A stretch of 39,141 nt of DNA from NCBI GenBank assembly GCA_964536415.1, contig CAZHXN010000034.1:1-39141 (forward strand), read 5' to 3'. Source of the stretch: Trichothermofontia sp964536415. GTDB taxonomy: Bacteria; Cyanobacteriota; Cyanobacteriia; B231. Made by a program: the position numbers and the translations under genes. Below the pieces are notes generated by a model. It did no database searches, was not told where the DNA came from, and saw only the letters and a list, made by a program, of their open reading frames with translations. Shown here piece after piece: positions 31,725 to 39,141 of the stretch; position 1 is the first letter of the stretch; each line of letters starts with the position of its first letter.

Positions 31725-32783
31725 CTAGACGGGGGTGGAAAGAGCAACAAAACAGGTCTCAAGGAGAGCCGCAGCCCGGATGGGGCGTTCAAAGTGGTAC
31801 TGGCTATATTGTCGCAGCAGACGCTCGATCGCGAACCAGGCCTGTTGTAACTCTAATAGGGAACTGCCCTGGGGAGCGATCGCTGCTTGGTGAGCGAGAT
31901 CAGGCAGATCGGGTTGGGCGAGGTGCTGGAGCAAAGCCAATTCGAGAGCGCTAATCTGGGCCTGGACGGGGGGCAAGGATTCGGGGCGGGTCAGGGTGCG
32001 ATAGGGGGTGGCATGGCTTGCCGCGACACGGGCGGTGGGGGCAGCCAAGGCGGTTTCGGAGGAGACGCTCGGTGAACGCAGGGTTGGCCAAGGGGCGATC
32101 GATACGCCCACGGGTTGCACCTGGGTCGAGCGGGGCAATGTTGAGGGGAGGTGGGCGTTTGCCTCTCGTCGCTCGTGGAGAATCGCGTCCTGGCTCAGGG
32201 TCCCCCCCGCCGCCACACTAAAGCCTGCCTGCCACAGGCCATCCGTAAAGTCCGGCACAAGGGGTTGTTGGGTCAGGCAACAGATTTGGACTTGGGGCGC
32301 AATGCCTGCCAGGGCCAAGAGGTGAAAGGTGGCATGGACGAGATGGGAGAGAACTGCGAGTTCGATCGTGGCTGCTGCTGCCGGGTCCCCAGAAATTTTA
32401 GGTAAGCGCTCTAGGCGACTTAAGTGTTCGGTCAGCAGGTGAAAGAGTTCGGCCTGGGGCTGCTGACTGAGGGCCTGACAGAGGGCCAGTTCGGCCAGGT
32501 ATTGACCGGCAGTGAGTTTACACAGATCCTGGTTCAGGCGGGGATAGGAGGCCAGGGTTTCTGCCTGAATCACCTTATGCAGGGTGCGGCCTTCCACGAT
32601 TTGTAATTGGTTCACCACAAAAAGGGCGCTCCGTCCCCCCAATTTGGATAGATGCTTACGAGCACCGGGCGCGACCACCCGGATTAAACCCTGCTCCGCT
32701 GTCAGGATCGTCAACAGGCGATCGTATTCCCCCAGGGGCATACTCTTGAGATTAATCCCGGTAGCGATGTAGGTGCGGCTCAT
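31725..32783 (-). CDS. recO: DNA repair protein RecO
   Basis: RecO loads RecA onto single-stranded DNA with RecR in gap repair. The N-terminal OB domain is clear (TYIATGINLKSMPLGEYDRL, LTILTAEQGLIRVVAPGARK). The helical C-terminal domain has AGQYLAELALCQALSQQPQA and, at the end, YHFERPIRAAALLETCF. At 352 residues it is longer than the usual 240-290 because of an Ala/Ser/Pro/Thr-rich insertion of about 70 residues (205-275) with no visible domain. The zinc-site region keeps only CCLTQQPL. It starts 72 bp after the 139-residue gene, likely in one operon with it and the MFS gene. Confidence 0.92.
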   Translation of the reverse strand: MSRTYIATGINLKSMPLGEYDRLLTILTAEQGLIRVVAPGARKHLSKLGGRSALFVVNQLQIVEGRTLHKVIQAETLASYPRLNQDLCKLTAGQYLAELALCQALSQQPQAELFHLLTEHLSRLERLPKISGDPAAAATIELAVLSHLVHATFHLLALAGIAPQVQICCLTQQPLVPDFTDGLWQAGFSVAAGGTLSQDAILHERREANAHLPSTLPRSTQVQPVGVSIAPWPTLRSPSVSSETALAAPTARVAASHATPYRTLTRPESLPPVQAQISALELALLQHLAQPDLPDLAHQAAIAPQGSSLLELQQAWFAIERLLRQYSQYHFERPIRAAALLETCFVALSTPV

Positions 32784-32855
32784 TACTGTAATCGAAGCAG
32801 GGAGATGGGACAGGGAAGAGGGAAAAGGAAGGTGTAAGGTCGCAGCCAGTTGCGT

Positions 32856-33275
32856 CTAATCCAAGCGGTGTCCTGTGCGTTGCTCGATGTAGTGAATCAG
32901 CTTGCGATAGGTGGTTGGATCGGCCACGGCTGGAATGACGATCGCCGACTGATTGCCCTCTGGATAGAACATCAGGCGTTCATTGGGGGTTTGAATAAAG
33001 GCCCGGACCCGGTCCAGATCGACAATATATTTATTCCGCTCAAACTCGATCGTCACCCAATAGCCCTGCAAAGCATCCGCCGTAATCTGCTGCAAGTAAT
33101 TGAGGACCTGCTCGTAGGCATCCAGGTGATTCTGCTTGGTCAGAATAATTTTGGCACGACTCCCCGGCGCATAAAACGATAGGCGGTTGCTCGGATCACA
33201 GACAAACGTGTCCACATCGTCTAAATCCACGATATAGGTATTGCGTTCGTAGAGCACTTTAATCCAGTAAGCCAC
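32856..33275 (-). CDS. Conserved-looking protein with internally duplicated domain
   Basis: A 139-residue protein made of two similar halves. Half 1 reads YWIKVLYERNTYIVDLDDVD, then NRLSFYAPGSRAKIILT; half 2 reads YWVTIEFERNKYIVDLDRVR, then NERLMFYPEGNQSAIVIP. Each half ends in a short helix (YEQVLNYLQQ, YRKLIHYIEQ). Matching residues are Tyr-Trp, Glu-Arg-Asn, Tyr-Ile-Val-Asp-Leu-Asp and Arg-Leu-x-Phe-Tyr. It is cytoplasmic, with no signal peptide or membrane helix. I do not recognise a named family. It is the first gene of the probable operon with recO and the MFS exporter. Confidence 0.75.
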   Translation of the reverse strand: MAYWIKVLYERNTYIVDLDDVDTFVCDPSNRLSFYAPGSRAKIILTKQNHLDAYEQVLNYLQQITADALQGYWVTIEFERNKYIVDLDRVRAFIQTPNERLMFYPEGNQSAIVIPAVADPTTYRKLIHYIEQRTGHRLD

Positions 33276-33304
33276 AGTCGCACCTCATGTCCCACCTCAT
33301 TTTA

Positions 33305-33325
33305 GGAGTGAGGAGTGAGGAGTGA
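33305..33325 (+). repeat. Tandem repeat, 7 bp x 3
   Basis: GGAGTGA three times head to tail in the spacer between pyrG and the 139-residue gene, followed by a pyrimidine-rich CTCTT tract. Confidence 0.85.
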
Positions 33326-33414
33326 GGGACGGTATCACCCTCCTCTTTTTTCTTCTCTCTATCCTCTTTCCTCTTTTATCAGTCATAAAACGATATCGGC
33401 GTGAAACAATCGGC

Positions 33415-35053
33415 CTAGCTATGCACTTCCACTGGGGGAGTTAGTCGAGCCGTCGGTTGCGTTTGGGCGATCGCTGCCTTCACGAAGCCCAAGAACAGGG
33501 GATGGGGGGTACTGGGCCGGGATTGGAGTTCCGGATGGAACTGGGTGGCAATAAAGAACGGATGATCCGGATATTCCACAATTTCGACTAACCGGCCATC
33601 AGGAGATGTGCCACTAATCACATAACCGGTTTCCAGGAAGAGGCTGCGATAGGCATTATTAAACTCATAGCGATGACGGTGGCGTTCATAAATCACTTCC
33701 TGCTGATACAGCTCAAAAGCCAGGGTATCCGCTGCTAAGCGACAGGGATACAACCCCAGGCGCATCGTTCCCCCCAAATCCATCACATCCCGTTGCTCTG
33801 GCAAGAGATTAATCACTGGATTTTGGCAGTTGGGATCAAACTCGGCGCTGTGGGCATCATTAAGACCTGCCACATGGCGCGCCCATTCGATTACGGCACA
33901 TTGCATCCCCAAACACAACCCTAATAAGGGTAAACGGTGTTCACGGGCGTACTGGATCGCATTGATCTTGCCATCAATTCCCCGTACCCCAAACCCACCG
34001 GGGATAATCACCCCGTCCACATCCTGCAAAAATGGGGTGGCACCTTCGGTTTCCACTTCTTCGGAGTTCACCCAGCGAATTTTGAGATCCGCCTCGAGGG
34101 CGATCGCGGCATGGCGGAGGGCTTCGGTGACCGATAGATAGGCGTCGTTCAGACGCACGTACTTACCCACGATCGCGATGGTGACCGGATAGCGCGATCG
34201 GTACAAGCCCTCGACCAAACTCTGCCATTGACTCAGGTCCGGTTCCCGTTGCTCCAGTTGCAGCAGATCTAAGACCTGGTGGGCTAATCCCTCCCGCTCC
34301 AGCATCAGGGGGACTTCGTAAATACTGTTGGCATCCTGATTCGGAATCACACATTCCACCGGTACATCACAAAATTCCGACACTTTTTCCTTCAACCCCG
34401 GTGGCAGGGGCCGATCACAGCGGCAAATCAGTAAATCTGGCTGAATCCCGATCGATCGAAGTTCCTTAACCGAGTGTTGCGTTGGCTTCGTCTTCATCTC
34501 CTTCGCCGAGGGAATCCACGGCACCAGCGTCACATGCATATAGAGCACCCGTCGCCGCCCCACATNNNNNNNNNNGGCGAATCGCCTCTAAAAATGGCAG
34601 GGACTCAATATCACCAACTGTCCCCCCAATCTCTGTGATCACGACATCTGGATGCGTATCCTGGGCTACCCGATGAATTCGGTCCTTGATTTCGTTGGTA
34701 ATATGGGGAATCACCTGCACCGTGCCCCCCTTATAATCCCCACGCCGTTCCTTATTAATAACTGCCTGGTAAATTGATCCCGTCGTCACACTATTCAGGC
34801 GCGACATGGCCGTATCCGTAAACCGCTCGTAGTGACCGAGGTCCAAATCCGTCTCGGCTCCATCCTCCGTGACAAAGACTTCCCCATGTTGGAACGGACT
34901 CATCGTCCCCGGATCGACGTTGATATAGGGATCCAGCTTGAGGATCGACACCGAATAATTGCGGGACTTCAGTAAGCGCCCTAGGCTGGCAGCGACAATC
35001 CCCTTACCAATACTGGAAACGACCCCGCCCGTCACAAAAATAAATTTCGTCAT
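33415..35053 (-). CDS. pyrG: CTP synthase, broken by an assembly gap
   Basis: Glutamine-dependent amination of UTP to CTP. The synthetase domain starts MTKFIFVTGGVVSSIGKGIV at 35053 and continues with LKLDPYINVDPGTMSPFQHG, EVFVTEDGAETDLDLGHYER and TEIGGTVGDIESLPFLEAIR. After the gap come VLYMHVTLVPWIPSAKEMKT and KPTQHSVKELRSIGI. The class I glutaminase domain holds the oxyanion GGFGVRG, the nucleophile Cys in LLGLCLGMQCAVIEW and the His/Glu in ATQFHPELQSRP. The known bases total 1629, a multiple of three, so the gap must be too. By family comparison about 12 bases (the end of AIRQFRxDVGR) are missing, giving 546 residues. The upstream in-frame extension to 35083 is not used. Confidence 0.96.
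34566..34575. other. Assembly gap (10 N)
   Basis: Ten Ns inside pyrG. Frame arithmetic and the conserved sequence on both sides call for a multiple of three, most likely 12. Confidence 0.95.
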
Positions 35054-35207
35054 AGTGCTGCGCCCGTGCTGGCCGCTTGTCAAAACCCACGCCGTTCATT
35101 GTGCCATAGTCTTTTCGTTCACGACCGAGTCAGGGGAATCGTCTTTAGACCAATTTCAACCTGAGTAGCCGGTTGACCGCAACCGTTTCTTGAGGAGGAT
35201 TGCAAGC

Positions 35208-36125
35208 TCAGGCTAGCTTCAACACCAACCCCTCGTGGGCTAAACACGAATGCTCACAGAGTTGGCCCAATTGGCTGGCAATATCATCTAGCAGATCATC
35301 GCTGTGATTAGGTTCATGGTGGAAGACAACCAACTGCTTAACATTGGCAGCTTTGGCTACTTTCAGCCCCTCCTGCCAGGTGGAGTGTCCCCAGCCAATT
35401 TTGGGCGACTTGGGATTATAGTACTCCTCATCGGTATACATAGCATCGTAGATGAGGATATCGGCATCCCGGGCAAGGGTGAGGACATTCTCATCCAGGT
35501 GATCGGGCAGATGTTCCGTATCGGTACAGTACACCGCTGTTTTGCCCTGCCACGTGACGCGATAGCCGATCGCTCCATTGGGGTGGTTCAGGTCACCCAA
35601 TTCAATGTGAACATCTCCAATTTGAAACGCTTCACCGTGGGTCAAATCATGAAACTTAAGATCGGCCCGGAGTTGGGGTAGGGGGACCGGCGATCGCCCA
35701 ATGTGCAAAATGCGATCGTTAAAATGCTCTTCCATCGAACCCGCATCGGGAGGCACCACACCGTGGATATGCAAACAGTTGCCCTCCGCATATAGGGGGT
35801 CAAACAGGGGCACCCCCTGGATATGGTCCCAATGGTAATGGGTAAAAAATAAATAGGCCGTCAAGGCATCGACATCCAGGAGCGAGCGACCGAGTAACCG
35901 GATGCCCGTCCCGCCGTCAAAAATTAGCCGCTTGCCCCCCACCCGCATCTCTACACAGGAAGTATTCCCGCCGTAGCGCACGGTGTCTTTCCCCGGTGTG
36001 GGGATACTGCCCCGAACCCCCCAAAACACGACCTCAAACCCGCTCAGGGGGGCCGACGTGGAGCTACAGCCAGCTTCTTGGGGCTGGGGGACATTGATCA
36101 GGGGGGTGTCGGCGGTTATCTCCAT
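35208..36125 (-). CDS. Metallo-beta-lactamase-fold hydrolase
   Basis: A 305-residue MBL-fold protein. After a ~28-residue unconserved N-terminus the domain reads VVFWGVRGSIPTPGKDTVRY, GGNTSCVEMRVGGKRLIFDG and the metal motif FTHYHWDHIQGVPLF (HxHxDH), with further ligands in ELGDLNHPNG, AVYCTDTEH and VVFHHEPNHSDD. The opening WGVRGSIPTPG places it in the RNase Z/phosphodiesterase-like branch. The substrate (RNA, cyclic nucleotide or a phosphodiester) is not determined by sequence. It sits between pyrG and aroC on the same strand, with spacers of about 150 and 125 bp. Confidence 0.87.
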   Translation of the reverse strand: MEITADTPLINVPQPQEAGCSSTSAPLSGFEVVFWGVRGSIPTPGKDTVRYGGNTSCVEMRVGGKRLIFDGGTGIRLLGRSLLDVDALTAYLFFTHYHWDHIQGVPLFDPLYAEGNCLHIHGVVPPDAGSMEEHFNDRILHIGRSPVPLPQLRADLKFHDLTHGEAFQIGDVHIELGDLNHPNGAIGYRVTWQGKTAVYCTDTEHLPDHLDENVLTLARDADILIYDAMYTDEEYYNPKSPKIGWGHSTWQEGLKVAKAANVKQLVVFHHEPNHSDDLLDDIASQLGQLCEHSCLAHEGLVLKLA

Positions 36126-36250
36126 GCAGCAACCGGATATCCTAGGGTAGGTCAGTAGACAACAATCTAACGTTCGCGATCATGAGCCTTGGGATCTGCA
36201 TCAGTTTTTACCCGGAAGAACAGCGAACCCACACGTTAACCCCTGACCGA

Positions 36251-37354
36251 TTAGGGATGATTGGCAAGCCACTGTCCACACTGCCCCTGATGTCGCAACC
36301 AATGGTCACACAGGGTCAGGGCGACCATCGCTTCCACCATCGGTACAGCCCGTGGGAGCACACAAGGATCATGCCGTCCCTTGGCTGCTAGTATAGTTTC
36401 TTCCCCCGCTGCCGTCACGGTTTTTTGTGCTTTACGAATGGTGGCTGTGGGTTTGAAGGCAACTCGTAATACGATCGGTTCCCCATTGCTAATACCGCCC
36501 TGAATCCCGCCAGAGCGGTTAGTGCGGGTGCGGGTGTCGCCGCGATCGTCGATATAAAATTCATCATTATGCTCACTCCCCGTTAGTAGCGTACCGGCAA
36601 ACCCAGAGCCGATCTCAACGCCCTTGCTCGCCGGTAAGGACATGACGGCTTTCGCCAAATCGGCCTCTAATTTATCGAACACGGGCGACCCCAATCCCTT
36701 CGGCACCTGCCGAGCCACACACTCGACAACCCCACCGATGGAATCCCCCGCATTGCGTACCTGTTCAATCAGGTCAATCATCCGGTCTGCACACTCCGGG
36801 TCCGGGCATCGCACTATATTACTTTCTATCTGTTCGAGGGTGACGTGATCCGGATCAATCAGGGCTTCGAGGTGTTGAATCCGTTTCACATAGGCCAGGA
36901 TCTCTACCCCAGCGGCCTGTTTCAAGATCTTTTTGGCGATCGCGCCAGCGGCTACCCGTCCGATCGTCTCACGGGCGGAAGACCGGCCTCCTCCTTGCCA
37001 GTTGCGGATGCCATATTTGGCATCATAGGTGGCATCGGCATGGGAGGGGCGATAGGTCGTGGCCATTTCGCTGTAGTCCTGGGGGCGGGTGTCTTGATTC
37101 CGGACCAGGATCGCGATCGGGGTACCCAGGGTTTTCCCCTCAAAGACGCCGGAGAGAATTTCGCAGCGATCAGCTTCCTTGCGGGGAGTGGTGATTTTAC
37201 TCTGGCCCGGACGGCGGCGATCGAGGTCCTGTTGAATTTCGGCTGCCGAAATCTCAATTCTGGGGGGACAGCCATCAATCACGACGCCCACGCCACCGCC
37301 GTGGGATTCGCCAAAGGTGGTGATGCGAAATAAATGGCCGAAGGTATTGCCCAT
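36251..37354 (-). CDS. aroC: Chorismate synthase
   Basis: Converts 5-enolpyruvylshikimate 3-phosphate to chorismate, the last step of the shikimate pathway, with reduced FMN. Signatures are all present: TFGESHGGGVGVVIDGCPP near the start, QGGGRSSARETIGRVAAGA, NRSGGIQGGISNGEPIVLRV and KGRHDPCVLPRAVPMVEAM. The 367-residue length is normal. The start MGNTFGHLFRITT is the usual one. No Shine-Dalgarno sequence is visible. Confidence 0.97.
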   Translation of the reverse strand: MGNTFGHLFRITTFGESHGGGVGVVIDGCPPRIEISAAEIQQDLDRRRPGQSKITTPRKEADRCEILSGVFEGKTLGTPIAILVRNQDTRPQDYSEMATTYRPSHADATYDAKYGIRNWQGGGRSSARETIGRVAAGAIAKKILKQAAGVEILAYVKRIQHLEALIDPDHVTLEQIESNIVRCPDPECADRMIDLIEQVRNAGDSIGGVVECVARQVPKGLGSPVFDKLEADLAKAVMSLPASKGVEIGSGFAGTLLTGSEHNDEFYIDDRGDTRTRTNRSGGIQGGISNGEPIVLRVAFKPTATIRKAQKTVTAAGEETILAAKGRHDPCVLPRAVPMVEAMVALTLCDHWLRHQGQCGQWLANHP

Positions 37355-37507
37355 GAGGTTATTGGTGTCGAACTCAGTATCGTAGTGGGTTGTGACGGGA
37401 TTGGCTGTGACGGGCCGTCGCCCTGCGTGTCACATTTCACTATGGTATTACCTCGGTGGAGATTTCCCGGCAGGCGATCGGCGCTTCTGGCCTATAATGT
37501 TGTCCCT

Positions 37508-37529
37508 CTAGATTGACCCTAGATTGACC
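37508..37529 (+). repeat. Tandem duplication, 11 bp x 2
   Basis: CTAGATTGACC twice, no mismatch. Confidence 0.85.
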
Positions 37530-37643
37530 GTCAGCATTCATCGACGCAGAGCGGGCCGAGTGTAGGAGCGCATCCAAATGCCCGAAAGTTGCCGTTAGAA
37601 TACCCAAAATGGTGGCGACTTCTTTGATGAAATAGTCGTCAAG

Positions 37644-37663
37644 ATCGATATAAATCGATATAA
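37644..37663 (+). repeat. Tandem duplication, 10 bp x 2
   Basis: ATCGATATAA twice, no mismatch. Confidence 0.85.
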
Positions 37664-37725
37664 GCCACTTGCCCGATCAGTTTAAGCAATTTCCAGTCGG
37701 TGCCGGTGGTAACGACTCCATATCC

Positions 37726-37757
37726 ATAGAGGATATCTTGGATAGAGGATATCTTGG
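37726..37757 (+). repeat. Tandem duplication, 16 bp x 2
   Basis: ATAGAGGATATCTTGG twice, no mismatch. Confidence 0.88.
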
Positions 37758-37989
37758 GGGTTGCCTTCTTGTTCATTAAACTGGCGGGCTGCGATCATGC
37801 CCCATACACCTAGGCTGGATTAGGATGTTCCCCCCTCAGCGTCAGGTAACAAAATTCTAGATTCGCAGGTGCAGATTCGCGATCGGGTTAGGGGGGCCTG
37901 TATCCTGTCTTTCCGGGTTAAGAAAGATCTAAAGTGAAGGATGAGAGGGGAGAAACGGTTGGTCGGCTCCCTGGTCATCACGAGGTGCT

Positions 37990-38784
37990 ATGGCAAACCG
38001 GGAACATCTCAATCTCCTGAAACAGGGAAGTCAGCGTTGGAATGACTGGCGGGCAGCTAATCCCGAAATCTTGCCAGACTTGGTGGGGGCAGATCTTGCC
38101 CGTACCGATCTGATGAGCATTAACCTGAGTATGGCTAACCTGAATGGGGTTGACCTAAGTGAATCGTTTCTTGGTGAGGCCAATTTAATTGGAGCCAACC
38201 TGATTCGGGCCAATTTGCGGGGGGCTAATCTGGATAAGGCCAATTTGTTTGGGGCTGATTTTGTGGAAGCCTGCCTCAAGGGAGCCAACTTGATTGGGGC
38301 GAAGCTCAGTGGAGCCGACTTTACTGAAGCCTGCCTCATCCGGGCAAATTTCATTGATGCCAACTTGATTGGTGCTCAGTTAATTGGAGCCGAGTTAATT
38401 GGGGCTGACCTCAGTGGGGCCAAATTGACCGAGGCGGATTTTCTCGGCGCGAACCTAACCGCTGCCGATCTCAGTGGCGCGAACCTGAAGGGGGCAGATC
38501 TCAGCCGTGCCAACTTGACCAAGGCGGATCTCATTGGGGCAGATCTCACGAAGGCCGATGTGCGTAATGCCTACTTGATCAGTGCTGACTTCCGGCGGTC
38601 CATTCTGAAGGGGACGGATTTTCGTAAAGCTTTGCTGCGGGGGGCTAACTTTGAGGATGCGCTGTTAACTGAGGCCGATTTCCGAGATGCGATCGTTAAG
38701 GGAGCCACCTTTGGCAAAGCGTTGGGCCTGAGCAGTGGCCAGAAGCAAGATCTGGACGATCGGGGGGCGATCGTCAGTCCATAG
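37990..38784 (+). CDS. Pentapeptide-repeat protein
   Basis: A 264-residue protein. After a ~28-residue helical cap (NREHLNLLKQGSQRWNDWRA) nearly the whole chain is A(D/N)LXX pentapeptides from about residue 32 to 245, e.g. ANLIGANLIRANLRGANLDK and ADLSRANLTKADLIGADLTK. Such chains fold into a right-handed quadrilateral beta-helix. Cyanobacteria have many; most have no known function, and some relatives mimic DNA or act in the thylakoid lumen. No signal peptide is seen, so it is probably cytoplasmic. GAGGTG precedes the ATG. Confidence 0.93.
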   Translation: MANREHLNLLKQGSQRWNDWRAANPEILPDLVGADLARTDLMSINLSMANLNGVDLSESFLGEANLIGANLIRANLRGANLDKANLFGADFVEACLKGANLIGAKLSGADFTEACLIRANFIDANLIGAQLIGAELIGADLSGAKLTEADFLGANLTAADLSGANLKGADLSRANLTKADLIGADLTKADVRNAYLISADFRRSILKGTDFRKALLRGANFEDALLTEADFRDAIVKGATFGKALGLSSGQKQDLDDRGAIVSP

Positions 38785-38903
38785 GGTCGTCATCCACGGC
38801 AGAGCCTACCCCAAACTGTGGTTGCGTGGGACATTGCGACAATTTTTGCCGATGGCGTACCCGAAAGTGACACAACGCGATATCATAGCTTAGGATATCA
38901 TTC

Positions 38904-38977
38904 GGCTCAGTAGCTCAGTTGGTCAGAGCAGGGGACTCATAAGCCCAAGGTCGCGTGTTCAAATCACGCCTGAGCCA
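38904..38977 (+). tRNA. tRNA-Met (CAT), elongator-like
   Basis: A complete 74-base cloverleaf without encoded CCA: acceptor GGCTCAG/CTGAGCC (7 bp), D stem GCTC/GAGC, anticodon loop CTCATAA with anticodon CAT, variable AGGTC, and T stem GCGTG/CACGC around TTCAAAT. The acceptor starts G-C rather than with the initiator's unpaired first base, so it is elongator Met, or less likely a lysidine-modified tRNA-Ile2. The anticodon stem GGGGA/GCCCA pairs only in its three middle positions; both end pairs (G-A and A-G) are mismatched, which is unusual. Confidence 0.9.
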
Positions 38978-39108
38978 TTGCACTCGCATAGCCACCCAAA
39001 GTCAACGGCCACTGGAAGTTGAACGCATCATCCACATCTTCTTCCCGCGAACTTGCCTCTTTAGCTTGGAAGAGATGCTAGATAAAAAATTTATGGGTTC
39101 TTCTGGGT

Positions 39109-39141
39109 TTATGGTGGGGGCGCTACGCGCCCCCACCATAA
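39109..39141. repeat. Perfect 15-bp inverted repeat, 3-base loop, at the window edge
   Basis: TTATGGTGGGGGCGC, loop TAC, GCGCCCCCACCATAA. It reaches the last base, so the stem may be longer outside the window. It is GC-rich and could serve as a bidirectional terminator or be a copy of a dispersed palindromic repeat. Confidence 0.85.

Larger units (their letters stand above)
37355..37989. other. 635-bp divergent spacer with several tandem duplications
   Basis: No gene recognised. It holds three separate perfect duplications (37508-37529, 37644-37663, 37726-37757) and a consensus TATAAT at 37493-37498 on the plus strand without a clear -35 box. GAGGTG two bases before ATG 37990 is the ribosome site of the pentapeptide-repeat gene. 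A promoter of aroC must be near 37360-37450. Confidence 0.5.

Noticed and set aside
33305..33325. Short repeats as a CRISPR array
   Set aside because: Units of 7 bp without spacers; no CRISPR array or cas gene is visible anywhere in the window.
37493..37498. TATAAT as promoter of the pentapeptide-repeat gene
   Set aside because: The -10 box is perfect but lacks a -35 partner and is almost 500 bp from the gene, so it was not called as a promoter.

Overview
The window comes from a cyanobacterial chromosome of moderately high GC. The evidence is the very frequent HIP1-type octamer GCGATCGC and its CGATCG core, a specialised NDH-1 CO2-uptake gene set (ndhF, ndhD, CO2-hydration protein), the Calvin-cycle regulator CP12, a thylakoid-lineage DnaK (DnaK1/DnaK3 type, not DnaK2), a Ycf19/YggT protein next to accC, and several families seen mainly in cyanobacteria. 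Species cannot be fixed from the sequence alone; a filamentous or Leptolyngbya-like lineage is only a guess.

Layout. 1-3900: the end of ndhF, then ndhD and cupB/chpX, one operon for the CO2-hydrating NDH-1 complex. 4026-5405: a DUF1537-type sugar-acid kinase. 5413-8175: a small protein with tandem GspE/MshE-N-like motifs (minus), divergent from a periplasmic cell-wall amidase. 8176-9553: a decayed zone with a frameshifted small gene, a Uma2 nuclease relic lacking its catalytic core, a perfect 19-bp hairpin and a 54-bp MITE-like repeat. 9554-12747: rpe, a secreted subtilase (broken by an assembly gap) and an FtsL-like one-helix membrane protein. 13132-17079: dnaJ and dnaK with an intact Uma2 gene between them on the other strand. 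17080-18350: a second decayed zone (Rpn/DUF4351 relic, another fragment). 18351-23706: a 56-residue membrane protein, thrC, and a 1293-residue caspase-nSTAND-transmembrane-WD40 protein. 23707-24921: a 1.2-kb gene-poor spacer. 24922-33275: cp12, ruvA, accC, yggT, a GspE-N-like protein, a GT4 glycosyltransferase, and a probable operon of a duplicated-domain protein, recO and an MFS exporter. 33415-39141: pyrG, an MBL-fold hydrolase, aroC, a pentapeptide-repeat protein, a tRNA with CAT anticodon, and a terminal inverted repeat.

Most genes are housekeeping and scattered, as is usual in cyanobacteria; operon structure is clear only for ndhF-ndhD-cupB and for the 139-aa gene-recO-MFS trio. The most distinctive single gene is the orthocaspase/nSTAND/WD40 protein, which may be a signalling or cell-suicide sensor, but nothing next to it forms a recognisable multi-gene defence system. 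The spacers are unusual: at least nine hold perfect or near-perfect tandem duplications of 7-17 bp, and three dispersed repeat families are visible. Three N-runs interrupt ndhD, the subtilase and pyrG. Two of them are 10 bases long and cannot be true lengths, because both host genes require a multiple of three.
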